Shown here: one piece after another, positions 40,459 to 48,792 of the stretch | Position numbering within the stretch: position 1 is the stretch's first letter | Layout: every line of letters starts with the position of its first letter | Assembly (NCBI RefSeq): GCF_019048865.1 | Contig: NZ_CP077604.1 | Span: forward strand, 310,001-374,000 | DNA: 64,000 bases | Source of the DNA: Aquihabitans sp. G128 | Lineage (GTDB): Bacteria > Actinomycetota > Acidimicrobiia > Acidimicrobiales > Iamiaceae | Direction: 5' to 3' | The notes under the pieces: model-generated | The model's input: the letters and a program-made list of their open reading frames with translations, nothing else | Told to the model about the DNA's origin: nothing | Database searches by the model: none | Made by a program: the position numbers and the translations under genes

Positions 40459-41259
40459 TCAGCGCCGCTGGCAGGAGGGGCACCAGCTGGTGCCCCGGGC
40501 ATCGACCACGCTGCGCCGCAGCGTCGTGCCGCACCGGTTGCACGGGAGCCCGGAGCGGCCGTAGCAGTCGAGGCGGTGCTGGTTCTCGCCCGAACCGCCG
40601 TCGACGGTGCGGTAGTCGCGCAACGTGGTCCCGCCGTGCTCGATGCCCTCGGCGAGGACCTCGACGATGGCCCGGTGCAGGCGGGTGGCGGCCGCCCGCG
40701 AGACGGTGCGGGCGGCCGGGTGCACGCCGGCGCGCCACAGGGCCTCGTCGGCGTAGATGTTGCCGACGCCGGCCACCACCCGCTGCCCGAGGAGCTGGCT
40801 CTTGACCTTGGTGCTGCTGCGACGCAGGGCGGTCCACAGCGACGCCGGCGTGAAGGCGGCGTCGAACGGTTCGGGGCCCAGGGCGGCCAGGGTGGGTAGC
40901 GAGCGCACGTCGTCGCCCACCACGGCGATGCGGCCGAACCGCCGCACGTCGCGGAGCGCGAAGCGCCGGCCGTCGTCGAGGTCCCACCACGCTCGGTCGT
41001 AGGGGTCGGGAGCGATCCCGGCGGGGTCGACGCGGAGCTGGCCGGTCATGCCGAGGTGGATCACGAGGCGGAGGCCGTCGTCGAGGCCCACGAGCAGGTA
41101 CTTGCCCCGCCGGTCGACGGCGTCGACGGTGCGCCCGGCGGCCTCGGCGGCTGCCGAGAACTTGGCCGACGGGTGGCTGCCCGCCGTCACCAGGGTGCGG
41201 CCGACCAACAGCGGTTCGAGGCCCCGCCGGACCGTCTCGACCTCGGGCAGCTCCGGCAC
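40459..41259 (-). CDS. mutM: Formamidopyrimidine-DNA glycosylase
   Basis: The 266-aa protein removes 8-oxoguanine and Fapy lesions. The catalytic N-terminus PELPEVETVRRGL follows the initiator, with Pro at the mature N-terminus and Glu next. RRGKYLL carries the conserved Lys, GVGNIYADEALWRA holds the void-filling and helix-two-turn-helix region, and the C-terminal zinc finger is CNRCG ... CPSCQ. GTG 41259 is required because mature MutM must begin with Pro. A minus-strand TACCGT (41268-41273) ends 8 nt upstream. Confidence 0.95.
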   Translation of the reverse strand: MPELPEVETVRRGLEPLLVGRTLVTAGSHPSAKFSAAAEAAGRTVDAVDRRGKYLLVGLDDGLRLVIHLGMTGQLRVDPAGIAPDPYDRAWWDLDDGRRFALRDVRRFGRIAVVGDDVRSLPTLAALGPEPFDAAFTPASLWTALRRSSTKVKSQLLGQRVVAGVGNIYADEALWRAGVHPAARTVSRAAATRLHRAIVEVLAEGIEHGGTTLRDYRTVDGGSGENQHRLDCYGRSGLPCNRCGTTLRRSVVDARGTSWCPSCQRR

Positions 41260-41482
41260 GGTCGAGCACGGTACCGCCACCGGCTCTGGCCCGTGCGGGG
41301 CCGCGGCCGGCTGGTTCGGTGGAGCGGTCCGGGATGGAAAGGGGGCGACGAGCATCGAAGGGGTGTCGCCCGGTAGGGTCGCCGGGCTGCCGGCGCCCGC
41401 CGTCGGGCGGCGCTCCCTGGCATCGGTCGTCGGATCGGGCCGTTCGTCTCAGGGTTCGACGGCCCGTGCCGATTGGAGTCCC

Positions 41483-43281
41483 GTGTTCCCTGGACTGCGC
41501 ATCACCGCTGTGGCCACCCTGACGATGTCGGCCGCCCTCTTCACCCGGCGCTCGCGCGCCGGGTGGCTCGACGAGCTCGACGACATCCGCGACGACGCCC
41601 TGGCCTCGCCCGAGGGCGAGGTCGCCCACGCCATGGCCGACGTGCCACCGATGGGCGACAGCGAGACCTCTCCGCTCGCGGACCTCGAGGCCTACCTCCC
41701 GCCCGCCGCCTGGAGCCCGTTCACGCGGGCGTCCGGGACCTCCGCGGTGCGGGCTGCCGACGAGCCCGAGGACCACAGCTACGACATCGAGCCCCTGCCG
41801 GACCTCGAGCCGGAGCCGGCCACGCCAGCGGCGCCGACCCCTCCCGTGGCCGCTGCCGTCGCGCCACCGGTCGAGGACCCCGCCCCGTTCGCCGCGCCGG
41901 TGGTCCCGCACGCGGAGCTGCCTCCGCCGCCGCCCCCCATCGCACCGCCCGTCGAGGCCGCCATGGCCGCCGAGGCCCCGGCAGCGCCGGCCGCGCCGGA
42001 GCTCCCGCCGCCCCCGCCGCCCCCGGCCTCGGCTGCGGCCCCGTCGCCCGCGGCCGGCCCCCTCGCCTTCGAGCCGCCGGCTGCGGACCTCTCGATGCTG
42101 CCGCCTCCTCCGCCCGCACCTCCGGTGGACCGCTCGGCCGCTGCGCCCGTCGACGACGAGCCCGAGCCGGTGCCGGCCCCGGCGGTGGTGCAGCCGTCGC
42201 CGCACCCGGTCCGCCCGCAGGAGATGTGGCACCCCCAGGTCGTCGTGGCGCCCGTGCCGCTCACGGAGGAGCGCCTCGACCCGGCCGACGTGCTGGCCAC
42301 CGACGACGGTGGCACCGCCGCCCGGTTCCGCTTCGCCCGCCTGCGCGCCGTCACCCCCGAGGGCGAGGAGCTGGTGGCCCCCGATGTCGCCGGCGAGACG
42401 CCTGTGCGGCCCGCGCCCCGGGCCGAGGACGACCTCTTCGCCACCGAGCCGACGCCGCCCGCCGCCGACCCCGCCCTGGGCCTCGACACGGCGCCGCTGG
42501 TGCCCGATCGTGGCCCGGCCGTCGGTGGCGCCCTGATCACCGGTCCGGTCCCTCGTCGCCGCCGCAACGACCAGGCCGCCGGCCGGCTGGCCGCCGAGCG
42601 GGCCGGCGATGCCGACGCCGCCGACCAGCCCGTCGAGGCGTCGGACCTCGCCGCCGAGCCGGCCTGGCGCTGGGTGCCGGACGACGAGGTCGCCGCCGCG
42701 CTGGCTGCGGTCGACGCCCACGCCGAGGACGAGCCCACCACGGCGACGCCGGTCATCGACGCCGCACCGACGGTCCCCGAGGCGGTGCTCCCGGAGGAGC
42801 CCGTCGCCGTGGCGCCGGTCGAACCGCGTGCCGGTCCTGCAGGACCTGGCGGTCGCAGCCGACGGCACCGTGGCCCTCGATGCCGGCATCCTCCGGCTGT
42901 CCGACGGTGGCGACGTGGTCGTCCAGTCGGGTCCCGGGGGGGATCAGCCTCGGCCTCGACGCCGGCTGGTGCTGGGCCGATCGGACCGACGCCGCCGCCT
43001 CGGTGACGGTCACGCTGCCCGTGGGCACGCTCACCGTCCCTGCGGGCGCCGCCACCCTCGTGGTGGTCGAAGCCGATCGCAGCGCCTTCGTGGTGGTGGT
43101 CGGTGGCGAAGCCCTGCTCCAGCACCCGGGCGGCCGGCTCCGCCTCCGGGCCGGGGCCATGGCGCTCGCCCCGCTGGGCGCCGAGCCCCAGGTCGACGTG
43201 GCCTCCGAGCCCGAGATCCTGTCGGACCCGCTGGTCCAGCTGAACCTGCGCCTCGACGGCGAGCTGGCCTCAGCTCCGTAG
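41483..43281 (+). CDS. Pro/Ala-rich protein with FecR-like C-terminal domain; two frameshifts
   Basis: The N-terminus has a hydrophobic segment (ITAVATLTMSAALF), then a long disordered region with many Pro runs and acidic stretches. The last 150 residues (LQDLAVAADGTVALDAG, ADRTDAAASVTVTLPVG, RLRAGAMALAPLG) are a beta-rich FecR-like domain. The frame breaks twice: near 42824 (GAACCGCG) and in the G7 run 42936-42942; removing one base at each gives a single 598-aa protein. The start GTG 41483 is the best available. It overlaps the convergent aminoacylase gene by 12 nt. Function unknown. Confidence 0.65.
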
Positions 43282-44946
43282 CGTCACGCCCGGCAGCGCA
43301 CCCGTGTGCTCGCCGGCCTCGACGGTCACCACGCCGTTGACCACGGTCAGGTCGTAGCCGGCGGCGCCCTGCACCCAGCGCCCTGCGCCGCCCGGGAAGT
43401 CGTGGTGGAACTCCGGCAACGGGAGCGCCAGGTGGTCGAGGTCGATCACGTTGAGGTCGGCCGGCCGCCCTTCGGCCAGCACGCCCCGGTCGGGGATGGC
43501 GAAGAGCTCGGCGGGGATCGAGGTCAGGCGGGCCACGCCCTCGGCGAGGCCGTAGAGGCCGCGGTCGCGGACCCAGTGGGCCAGGAACCAGGTGGGCTGG
43601 CTGGCGTCCATGATCTGGCCGACGTGGGCGCCGGCGTCGGCGAGCCCCAGCACCACGTTGGGGTCGGCCAGCAGGTGCTCGACCTCGTCGGGCGTCTGGT
43701 TGAGGAACGGCCAGTTGAGCAGGCAGGCGCCGTCGGTGGCGTCGAGCAGGTCGATCCACAGGGCGGCCGGCGTGGTCCCGGCGGCCTCGGCGCGGGCCGC
43801 GAGCGACCGCTCCGGGTCCAGCCGGTAGTCGGCGGGCACGGAGTCGAGCGGGAACAGGCGATCGGGCCCGATGCCCTCGCTGGCGTCGGCCTCGGCCACG
43901 AGCACGGCGCGCTGCTCGGGGTCGCGGATGGCGGCGAGGCGCTCCTCGAAGGGCAGGTCGACGAGGGCCCGCCACGACGGGCAGCCCCCGAAGGGGGAGT
44001 GGTGCGCCAGCCCGAAGAGCACGCCGACCGAGCGGACCGTGGTCTGGGGGTGGATGTCGGCGCCGGCCGCGTTGGCCTCGGCCACCAGCTCGAGCACCTG
44101 GCGGTGCAGGTGGCCGCCGGCGATGGTCTCGGTCAGCCCGAACGAGACGGGGCGGCCGGTGGCCCGGCTGATCTCGGCGAGCACCGCGACCTCGGCGATC
44201 GTGCTCTCCGGCGTGGCGCCGTTCTGGGACCCGAGCATGGCGGCGGTCTCGAACACGCCCTTGCCGGCGCGACCCAGCACGCCGGCCAGGGCGACCAGCT
44301 CGTCGACGGTGGCGTACGTGCCGGGGATCGGCTCGCCGTCGGCGCCCTTGTGCAGCACGGTCCGGCTGGACGACAGGCCGAGCGCACCGGCCCCGACGGC
44401 CTCCTCCACCAGCTCGATCATGGCGGCCACGTCGTCGTCGGTGGGGGCCTCGGTGGCCCGATCGCCCATGACGTAGCGGCGCAGGGCGCTGTGGCCCACC
44501 ATGCCGCCGATGTTGATGCCCTTCGGGCGGCGGTCGATGTCGGCCAGGTACTGGCCGTAGGTCTCCCACTCCCAGGACAGGCCGCTCATGATCGCCTGGG
44601 CCGGGATGTCCTCGACCGACTCCATCATCTCGGCCAGGCCCTGGCGGTCCTCGGGGCGGCAGGGGGCGAAGGTGACGCCGCAGTTGCCGATCACCACCGA
44701 GGTCACGCCGTGGAAGCACGACGAGGTGCCCAGCGGGTCCCAGGAGATCTGCGCGTCGAGGTGGGTGTGGATGTCGACGAAGCCCGGGGTCACGATGCGC
44801 CCGGTCGCGCCGATGGTCCGGACGGCCTCGCCCTCGACCACGCCGATGGCGACGATCGTGCCGTCGGCGACGGCCACGTCGGCCTGTCGCGGCGCAGCGC
44901 CGGTGCCGTCGACCACGGTGCCGTTCCGGATCACGAGGTCGTACAC
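43270..44946 (-). CDS. N-acyl-D-amino-acid deacylase-like amidohydrolase
   Basis: The 558-aa protein belongs to the D-aminoacylase/dihydroorotase-like amidohydrolases: YDLVIRNGTVVDG at the start, the metal motif HTHLDAQ (near residue 66), VVIGNCGVTFAP typical of the D-aminoacylase group, and GLADAGAHVGQ in the C-terminal half with the catalytic Asp. These enzymes release free D-amino acids from N-acyl forms. Start GTG 44946 with a weak ribosome-binding site AGGGGGAC. It is divergent from the lipoprotein gene, with 64 bp between. Confidence 0.88.
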   Translation of the reverse strand: MYDLVIRNGTVVDGTGAAPRQADVAVADGTIVAIGVVEGEAVRTIGATGRIVTPGFVDIHTHLDAQISWDPLGTSSCFHGVTSVVIGNCGVTFAPCRPEDRQGLAEMMESVEDIPAQAIMSGLSWEWETYGQYLADIDRRPKGINIGGMVGHSALRRYVMGDRATEAPTDDDVAAMIELVEEAVGAGALGLSSSRTVLHKGADGEPIPGTYATVDELVALAGVLGRAGKGVFETAAMLGSQNGATPESTIAEVAVLAEISRATGRPVSFGLTETIAGGHLHRQVLELVAEANAAGADIHPQTTVRSVGVLFGLAHHSPFGGCPSWRALVDLPFEERLAAIRDPEQRAVLVAEADASEGIGPDRLFPLDSVPADYRLDPERSLAARAEAAGTTPAALWIDLLDATDGACLLNWPFLNQTPDEVEHLLADPNVVLGLADAGAHVGQIMDASQPTWFLAHWVRDRGLYGLAEGVARLTSIPAELFAIPDRGVLAEGRPADLNVIDLDHLALPLPEFHHDFPGGAGRWVQGAAGYDLTVVNGVVTVEAGEHTGALPGVTLRS

Positions 44947-45010
44947 AGCAGGTCCCCCTGGGGTCGGCGCGCCGTCAGCCGGCGCCTGCCGGGCATCGTA
45001 GGGTGGCCCG

Positions 45011-45823
45011 ATGCTTCGGGGAGGGGAGGGCGTGGCGGGTCGTGCCGCGGCGCGCCGCGTGGCGGTCGCGCTGGCGCTGGCCCTGCTCGCCGGGTGCGGG
45101 GGCTCGACGAGCGACGGGACCTCGGCGCGGCGCCGCACCGGCTCCACCACCACCACCACCGTCGCGGCGGCGGTGACCGTCGCTCGTGGCGATGAGGCCG
45201 CCGACCGGGCCGCCGTGAGCGGGCCGACCACCACCGGGGCTCCCGGGTCGACGGTGGTGCGGCCCGCGGCGACGGTCGTCCCGGCGCCGCTGGTCGCCAC
45301 GTCGGCTGCGCCGTCGTCGGGCGCGGGGTCCACGAAGCCCGCGCCACCGGATGCCGACGCCGACGACTCGCTCGACGGGTTCGCCAGCTCGCCACGCTCG
45401 GCGCCGGCGGGAGCCGACGGCACCGCCCTGCTCCGGGCCGTGCGGGTCGGCCACCACGACGGCTTCGACCGGGTCGTGTTCGAGTTCGCCGGCGACGTCC
45501 GGCCCGGCTACCGGGTGGGGTGGGCGACCGGACCGACCTACGCAGACGGGTCGGGCGAGGTGGTCACCGTCGCCGGGGGCGCCACCCTCGAGGTGGTGCT
45601 GCAGCCGGCATCGGGCGTGGACATGGAGACCGGCAAGCCCGTGTACCGCGGCCCGGACCGGGTGCCGGCGGCCCGCAGCGACGGCGTGCTCCGCGAGCTG
45701 GTGCGCACGGGCGACTTCGAGGCCGTCCTCTCGTGGGCGGTCGGCACCGATCGCGAGCGGCCGTTCCGCGTCCACACGCTGGCCGGCCCGCCCCGCGTGG
45801 TGGTGGACGTCCGCGCTCCCTGA
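45011..45823 (+). CDS. Secreted lipoprotein with AMIN-like C-terminal domain
   Basis: The 270-aa protein starts with a signal peptide rich in Ala/Leu and the lipobox LLAGC (Cys29), then a Thr/Ser/Ala/Pro-rich linker and a C-terminal beta-sandwich-like domain (VRVGHHDGFDRVVFEFAGDV, GYRVGWATGP, RPFRVHTLAGPPRVVVDV), which matches AMIN-like domains of actinobacterial lipoproteins. TAGGGT (44999-45004) ends 6 nt before the ATG. It is divergent from the aminoacylase-like gene and could act at the cell envelope, but no pathway can be assigned. Confidence 0.85.
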   Translation: MLRGGEGVAGRAAARRVAVALALALLAGCGGSTSDGTSARRRTGSTTTTTVAAAVTVARGDEAADRAAVSGPTTTGAPGSTVVRPAATVVPAPLVATSAAPSSGAGSTKPAPPDADADDSLDGFASSPRSAPAGADGTALLRAVRVGHHDGFDRVVFEFAGDVRPGYRVGWATGPTYADGSGEVVTVAGGATLEVVLQPASGVDMETGKPVYRGPDRVPAARSDGVLRELVRTGDFEAVLSWAVGTDRERPFRVHTLAGPPRVVVDVRAP

Positions 45824-45912
45824 CGGGGTACGCCCGGGCGGCGAGATCACCCCGCCGGGTGGTTGGTGTTCGGCGGCGAACGGTGTTCGGCTCGCCGGGG
45901 TATGCGAGGCCC

Positions 45913-46002
45913 ATGCTCTACACGCTCCTCGTCATCCTCGTCGCCATCATCCTCGTCGTGGTCATCCTCAACGTGATCCGTTCGAGGGGGCGCAGCATCT
46001 AG
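45913..46002 (+). CDS. Small single-span membrane peptide (29 aa)
   Basis: The ATG at 45913 has GCGAGG a few bases upstream and codes for MLYTLLVILVAIILVVVILN followed by a short Arg-rich tail, stop TAG at 46000. One hydrophobic helix with a positive cytoplasmic tail is typical of small membrane proteins conserved near stress or phosphate genes in actinobacteria. It lies between the lipoprotein gene and ppk2 on the same strand. The 89-bp gap before it has no other gene. Coding status is inferred from its helix pattern and the codon composition. Confidence 0.6.
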   Translation: MLYTLLVILVAIILVVVILNVIRSRGRSI

Positions 46003-46019
46003 CCCGTCGGTCCCGCTGT

Positions 46020-46042
46020 GGCGGGAGGCGTAGCCTCCCGCC
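46020..46042. promoter_or_regulatory. Perfect inverted repeat abutting the ppk2 start codon
   Basis: Arms GGCGGGAGGC (46020-46029) and GCCTCCCGCC (46033-46042) flank GTA, and the ATG of ppk2 begins at the next base. The -10-like TAGCCT (46031-46036) lies inside, so a protein bound here would compete with RNA polymerase. A second overlapping pair, TCCCGC (46011-46016) and GCGGGA (46021-46026), also exists. If transcription starts at the ATG as predicted, the hairpin is not in the RNA, so it is likelier a DNA operator. Confidence 0.7.
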
Positions 46043-46858
46043 ATGGCGAACCACCACGACCGCTGGCGCGTGCCCGAGGGCGAGCGCCCGAAGCTGTCCG
46101 ACATCGACACCCGCTCCACCGCCGGCGCTCCCGGCGACAAGGCGGAGACGCGAGCCGCCACCGGACCCCTCGTCGACGAGCTCGCCGAGCTGCAGAACCG
46201 GCTCTGGGCCGAGCACCGCCGATCGGTGCTGCTCGTGCTGCAGGCCATGGACGCCGGCGGCAAGGACGGCACCATCCGCAAGGTGTTCACCGGCGTCAAC
46301 CCGCAGGGCGTGCGCGCCAGCTCGTTCAAGGGCCCCTCCACCGAGGAGCTCGAGCACGACTTCCTGTGGCGCATCCACCAGCAGGTCCCCGGCCACGGGG
46401 AGATCGGCGTCTTCAACCGCTCGCACTACGAGGACGTGCTCATCGTCCGCGTCGACGAGCTGGTGCCCGAGGACGTGTGGCGCCCGCGGTACGGGACCAT
46501 CCGCCACTTCGAGCGCTCGCTGGTCGATGCCGGCACGACCGTGGTGAAGGTGTTCCTCCACATCTCGAAGGACGAGCAGAAGGAGCGCTTCCAGTCCCGG
46601 CTCGACGAGCCGGAGAAGCGCTGGAAGTTCTCCGCCGCCGACCTCACCGTCCGCGCCAAGTGGGACGCCTACGCCGACGCCTACGCCGACGCGATCGGCG
46701 AGACGAGCACCGAGGCCGCCCCGTGGTACGTCGTGCCCGCCGACCGCAAGTGGTACCGCGACTGGGCCGTGCTGCAGATCCTGCTCGGGCACCTGCGCGA
46801 CCTCGACCCGCAGTACCCGGCGGAGGAGGCGGGCCTGGCCGACCTCGTCATCGAGTAG
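46043..46858 (+). CDS. ppk2: PPK2-family polyphosphate kinase
   Basis: The 271-aa protein has Walker A DAGGKDG (70-76), the following VNPQGVRASSFKGPS, FLWRIHQQVPG, and the Walker B FNRSHYEDVL, all standard in PPK2. Family members use polyphosphate to phosphorylate nucleoside mono- or diphosphates. The length and a single domain fit class I or class III. TAGCCT ends 6 nt before the ATG within an inverted repeat. It is followed at once by a convergent histidine-kinase gene. Confidence 0.93.
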   Translation: MANHHDRWRVPEGERPKLSDIDTRSTAGAPGDKAETRAATGPLVDELAELQNRLWAEHRRSVLLVLQAMDAGGKDGTIRKVFTGVNPQGVRASSFKGPSTEELEHDFLWRIHQQVPGHGEIGVFNRSHYEDVLIVRVDELVPEDVWRPRYGTIRHFERSLVDAGTTVVKVFLHISKDEQKERFQSRLDEPEKRWKFSAADLTVRAKWDAYADAYADAIGETSTEAAPWYVVPADRKWYRDWAVLQILLGHLRDLDPQYPAEEAGLADLVIE

Positions 46859-46864
46859 CCCCGG

Positions 46865-47875
46865 TCAGGAGGCGGCGTCGTCGGGCAGCTCCACGACCAT
46901 CCGGCACCCGCCCTCGGCCCGCTGCTCGGCGTGGATGCGCCCGGCGTGCAGGTCGACCACCCACCGAGCGATGGCCAACCCCAGGCCGGAGCCGCCCTCG
47001 TCGGTGCTGCGGGCCTCGTCGGTCCGGTAGAAGCGCTCGAAGACGCGGTTGAGCGAGTCGGGCGGGATCCCGGGGCCGTCGTCGAGCACCTCGAAGCGCA
47101 CCACGTCGTCCTGGCGGCGGGCGGCCAGCACGACCTCGCCGCCCTCGGGGGTGAAGCGGGCCGCGTTGTCGGTGAGGTTGGCGAAGACCTGGTGCAGGCG
47201 CTCGGGATCGCCGACGAGGGCGAGGTCGGGCGGCTCGACCTCGACGCGGAAGGTGAGGTCGGGGGAGTGGAGGGCCGACTCGTCGGCCACCGCCTCGAGC
47301 AGGTCGGCGGCGGGGAACGGCAGCAGGTGCAGCGGCGTGCCGCCCGATTCCAGCCGGCTGAGGTCGAGCAGCTGGGTCACCAGGCGCTGGAGGCGCTCGG
47401 TCTGGGCCAGCATCGTCCGCAGCAGGGCCGGGTCCGGCGCCACCACGCCGTCGACGACGTTCTCCAACGTGGCCCGCAGCGCGGAGATGGGCGTGCGCAG
47501 CTCGTGGGAGACGTTGGCCACCAGCTCGCGCCGCTGCCGGTCGACCTCGGCCAGCTCCTCGGCCATGAGGTTGAAGGCCACGGCCAGGCGGCCCACCTCG
47601 TCCGACGACGTGGTCTCGATGCGCTCGGTGACGTTGCCGGCGGCCATGGAGCTGGCCGCCTGCTCCATGGACCGCAGCGGCGAGGTCATCCCCTTGCTCA
47701 TGAGCTGGACCATGCCGAGGGCGATGATCGCCGCCACGCCGGCGCGGAACACCGGGGCGAAGTTGAGGACGATGCCGATCTCGTTCACGGCCAGGGTCAC
47801 CGCCACCGCGGCCACGATGACCACGCTGAACTTGACCTTGATCGACCGGAGCCGCTGGAGCGGGTTGGCGGCCAC
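46865..47875 (-). CDS. Sensor histidine kinase
   Basis: The 336-aa protein has two N-terminal transmembrane helices (about 15-35 and 44-60) with only a short extracytoplasmic loop, a HAMP domain, the HisKA site SHELRTP (His124) and HATPase_c with the N box NLTDNAARF, DDGPGIP and GSGLGLAIARW. It pairs with the OmpR-type regulator encoded 9 nt upstream in the same operon. The short loop suggests it senses the membrane or internal state rather than a large ligand. GTG 47875 is the start. Confidence 0.93.
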   Translation of the reverse strand: MAANPLQRLRSIKVKFSVVIVAAVAVTLAVNEIGIVLNFAPVFRAGVAAIIALGMVQLMSKGMTSPLRSMEQAASSMAAGNVTERIETTSSDEVGRLAVAFNLMAEELAEVDRQRRELVANVSHELRTPISALRATLENVVDGVVAPDPALLRTMLAQTERLQRLVTQLLDLSRLESGGTPLHLLPFPAADLLEAVADESALHSPDLTFRVEVEPPDLALVGDPERLHQVFANLTDNAARFTPEGGEVVLAARRQDDVVRFEVLDDGPGIPPDSLNRVFERFYRTDEARSTDEGGSGLGLAIARWVVDLHAGRIHAEQRAEGGCRMVVELPDDAAS

Positions 47876-47884
47876 GGCGAGCCG

Positions 47885-48637
47885 CTACCCGTCGGCGTCC
47901 GGGCCGGGCGGGTCGGCCGGGCGGGCGCCATCGAGCTCGCTGCCGTCGGCGTCGCCGGGGTCGCCCTCGCCGAGGCCGTAGCCCACGCCGTGGACGGTGC
48001 GGACCACGTTGTCGCCGAGCTTGCGGCGCAGGGCCCGGACGTGGGAGTCGACGGTCCGGGCGCCGGAGCCGTCGCGGTAGCCCCACACGTCGGCCAGCAG
48101 CTTCTCCCGGGTGAGCACGCGCCCCGGCTTCTCGGCGAGGCCGACGAGCAGGTCGAACTCGGTCGGGGTGAGGTGGACGATCTCGCCCCGCTGGCGGACC
48201 CGGCGGGCATCCACGTCGATCTCGATGTCGTCGTCGAGGGTCAGCGTGCGGGCGGGCGTGACCCCGGCGAGGGCGTCGATGCGGCGGAACAGGGCCTGCA
48301 CGCGGGCGACGAGCTCGCGCATGGAGAACGGCTTGGTGAGGTAGTCGTCGGCGCCGACGGCCAGCCCGATCACCAGGTCGGTCTCGTCGTCGCGGGCGGT
48401 GAGCATGAGGACCGGGAGGTGCCGGTCCTTCTGGATCTGGCGGCACACCTCGAGGCCGTCGAGGCCCGGCAGCATCAGGTCGAGGATCACCAGGTCCGGC
48501 TCCCAGCGGCGGGCGTGGCCCACCCCCGCCGGACCGTCGGCGGCGAGCTGGACCTCGTAGCCCTCGCTGCGCAGGCGAGCCGCCACCGCGTCGGCGATCA
48601 GCGCCTCGTCCTCCACCACCAGGATCTTCCGTGCCAT
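47885..48637 (-). CDS. OmpR/PhoB-family response regulator
   Basis: The 250-aa regulator has a receiver domain with acidic EDE (9-11), phospho-acceptor Asp53 (LILDLML), Thr in LTARDD and Lys in LTKPFS, then a winged-helix domain ending DSHVRALRRKLGD and VHGVGYGLGEG. A Pro/Asp-rich tail of about 20 residues follows. A minus-strand TAGGGT (48646-48651) ends 8 nt before the ATG. It is first in an operon with its kinase. Confidence 0.95.
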   Translation of the reverse strand: MARKILVVEDEALIADAVAARLRSEGYEVQLAADGPAGVGHARRWEPDLVILDLMLPGLDGLEVCRQIQKDRHLPVLMLTARDDETDLVIGLAVGADDYLTKPFSMRELVARVQALFRRIDALAGVTPARTLTLDDDIEIDVDARRVRQRGEIVHLTPTEFDLLVGLAEKPGRVLTREKLLADVWGYRDGSGARTVDSHVRALRRKLGDNVVRTVHGVGYGLGEGDPGDADGSELDGARPADPPGPDADG

Positions 48638-48735
48638 CGGGGCAGACCCTACGGGGGACCGACCGCCCTTGGCAGGCAGGCCACCCTCCCCACGGGCGTG
48701 GCTACCGGCGGGTAACCCCGGGTCGCGGAGCAAGA

Positions 48736-48752
48736 CCTGACGGGTCGTCAGG
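48736..48752. promoter_or_regulatory. 17-bp palindrome CCTGACG-GGT-CGTCAGG upstream of acyl-CoA dehydrogenase
   Basis: The arms are perfect with a 3-bp centre. It lies about 28 bp upstream of the TAGCGT -10 (48780-48785), at or just before the -35 position, so it could bind a TetR or FadR-type repressor of fatty acid genes. No regulator gene is adjacent. Confidence 0.7.
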
Positions 48753-48792
48753 GGGTGGGAGGCGTTGTGGGGCTTGCCCTAGCGTGATCGCC

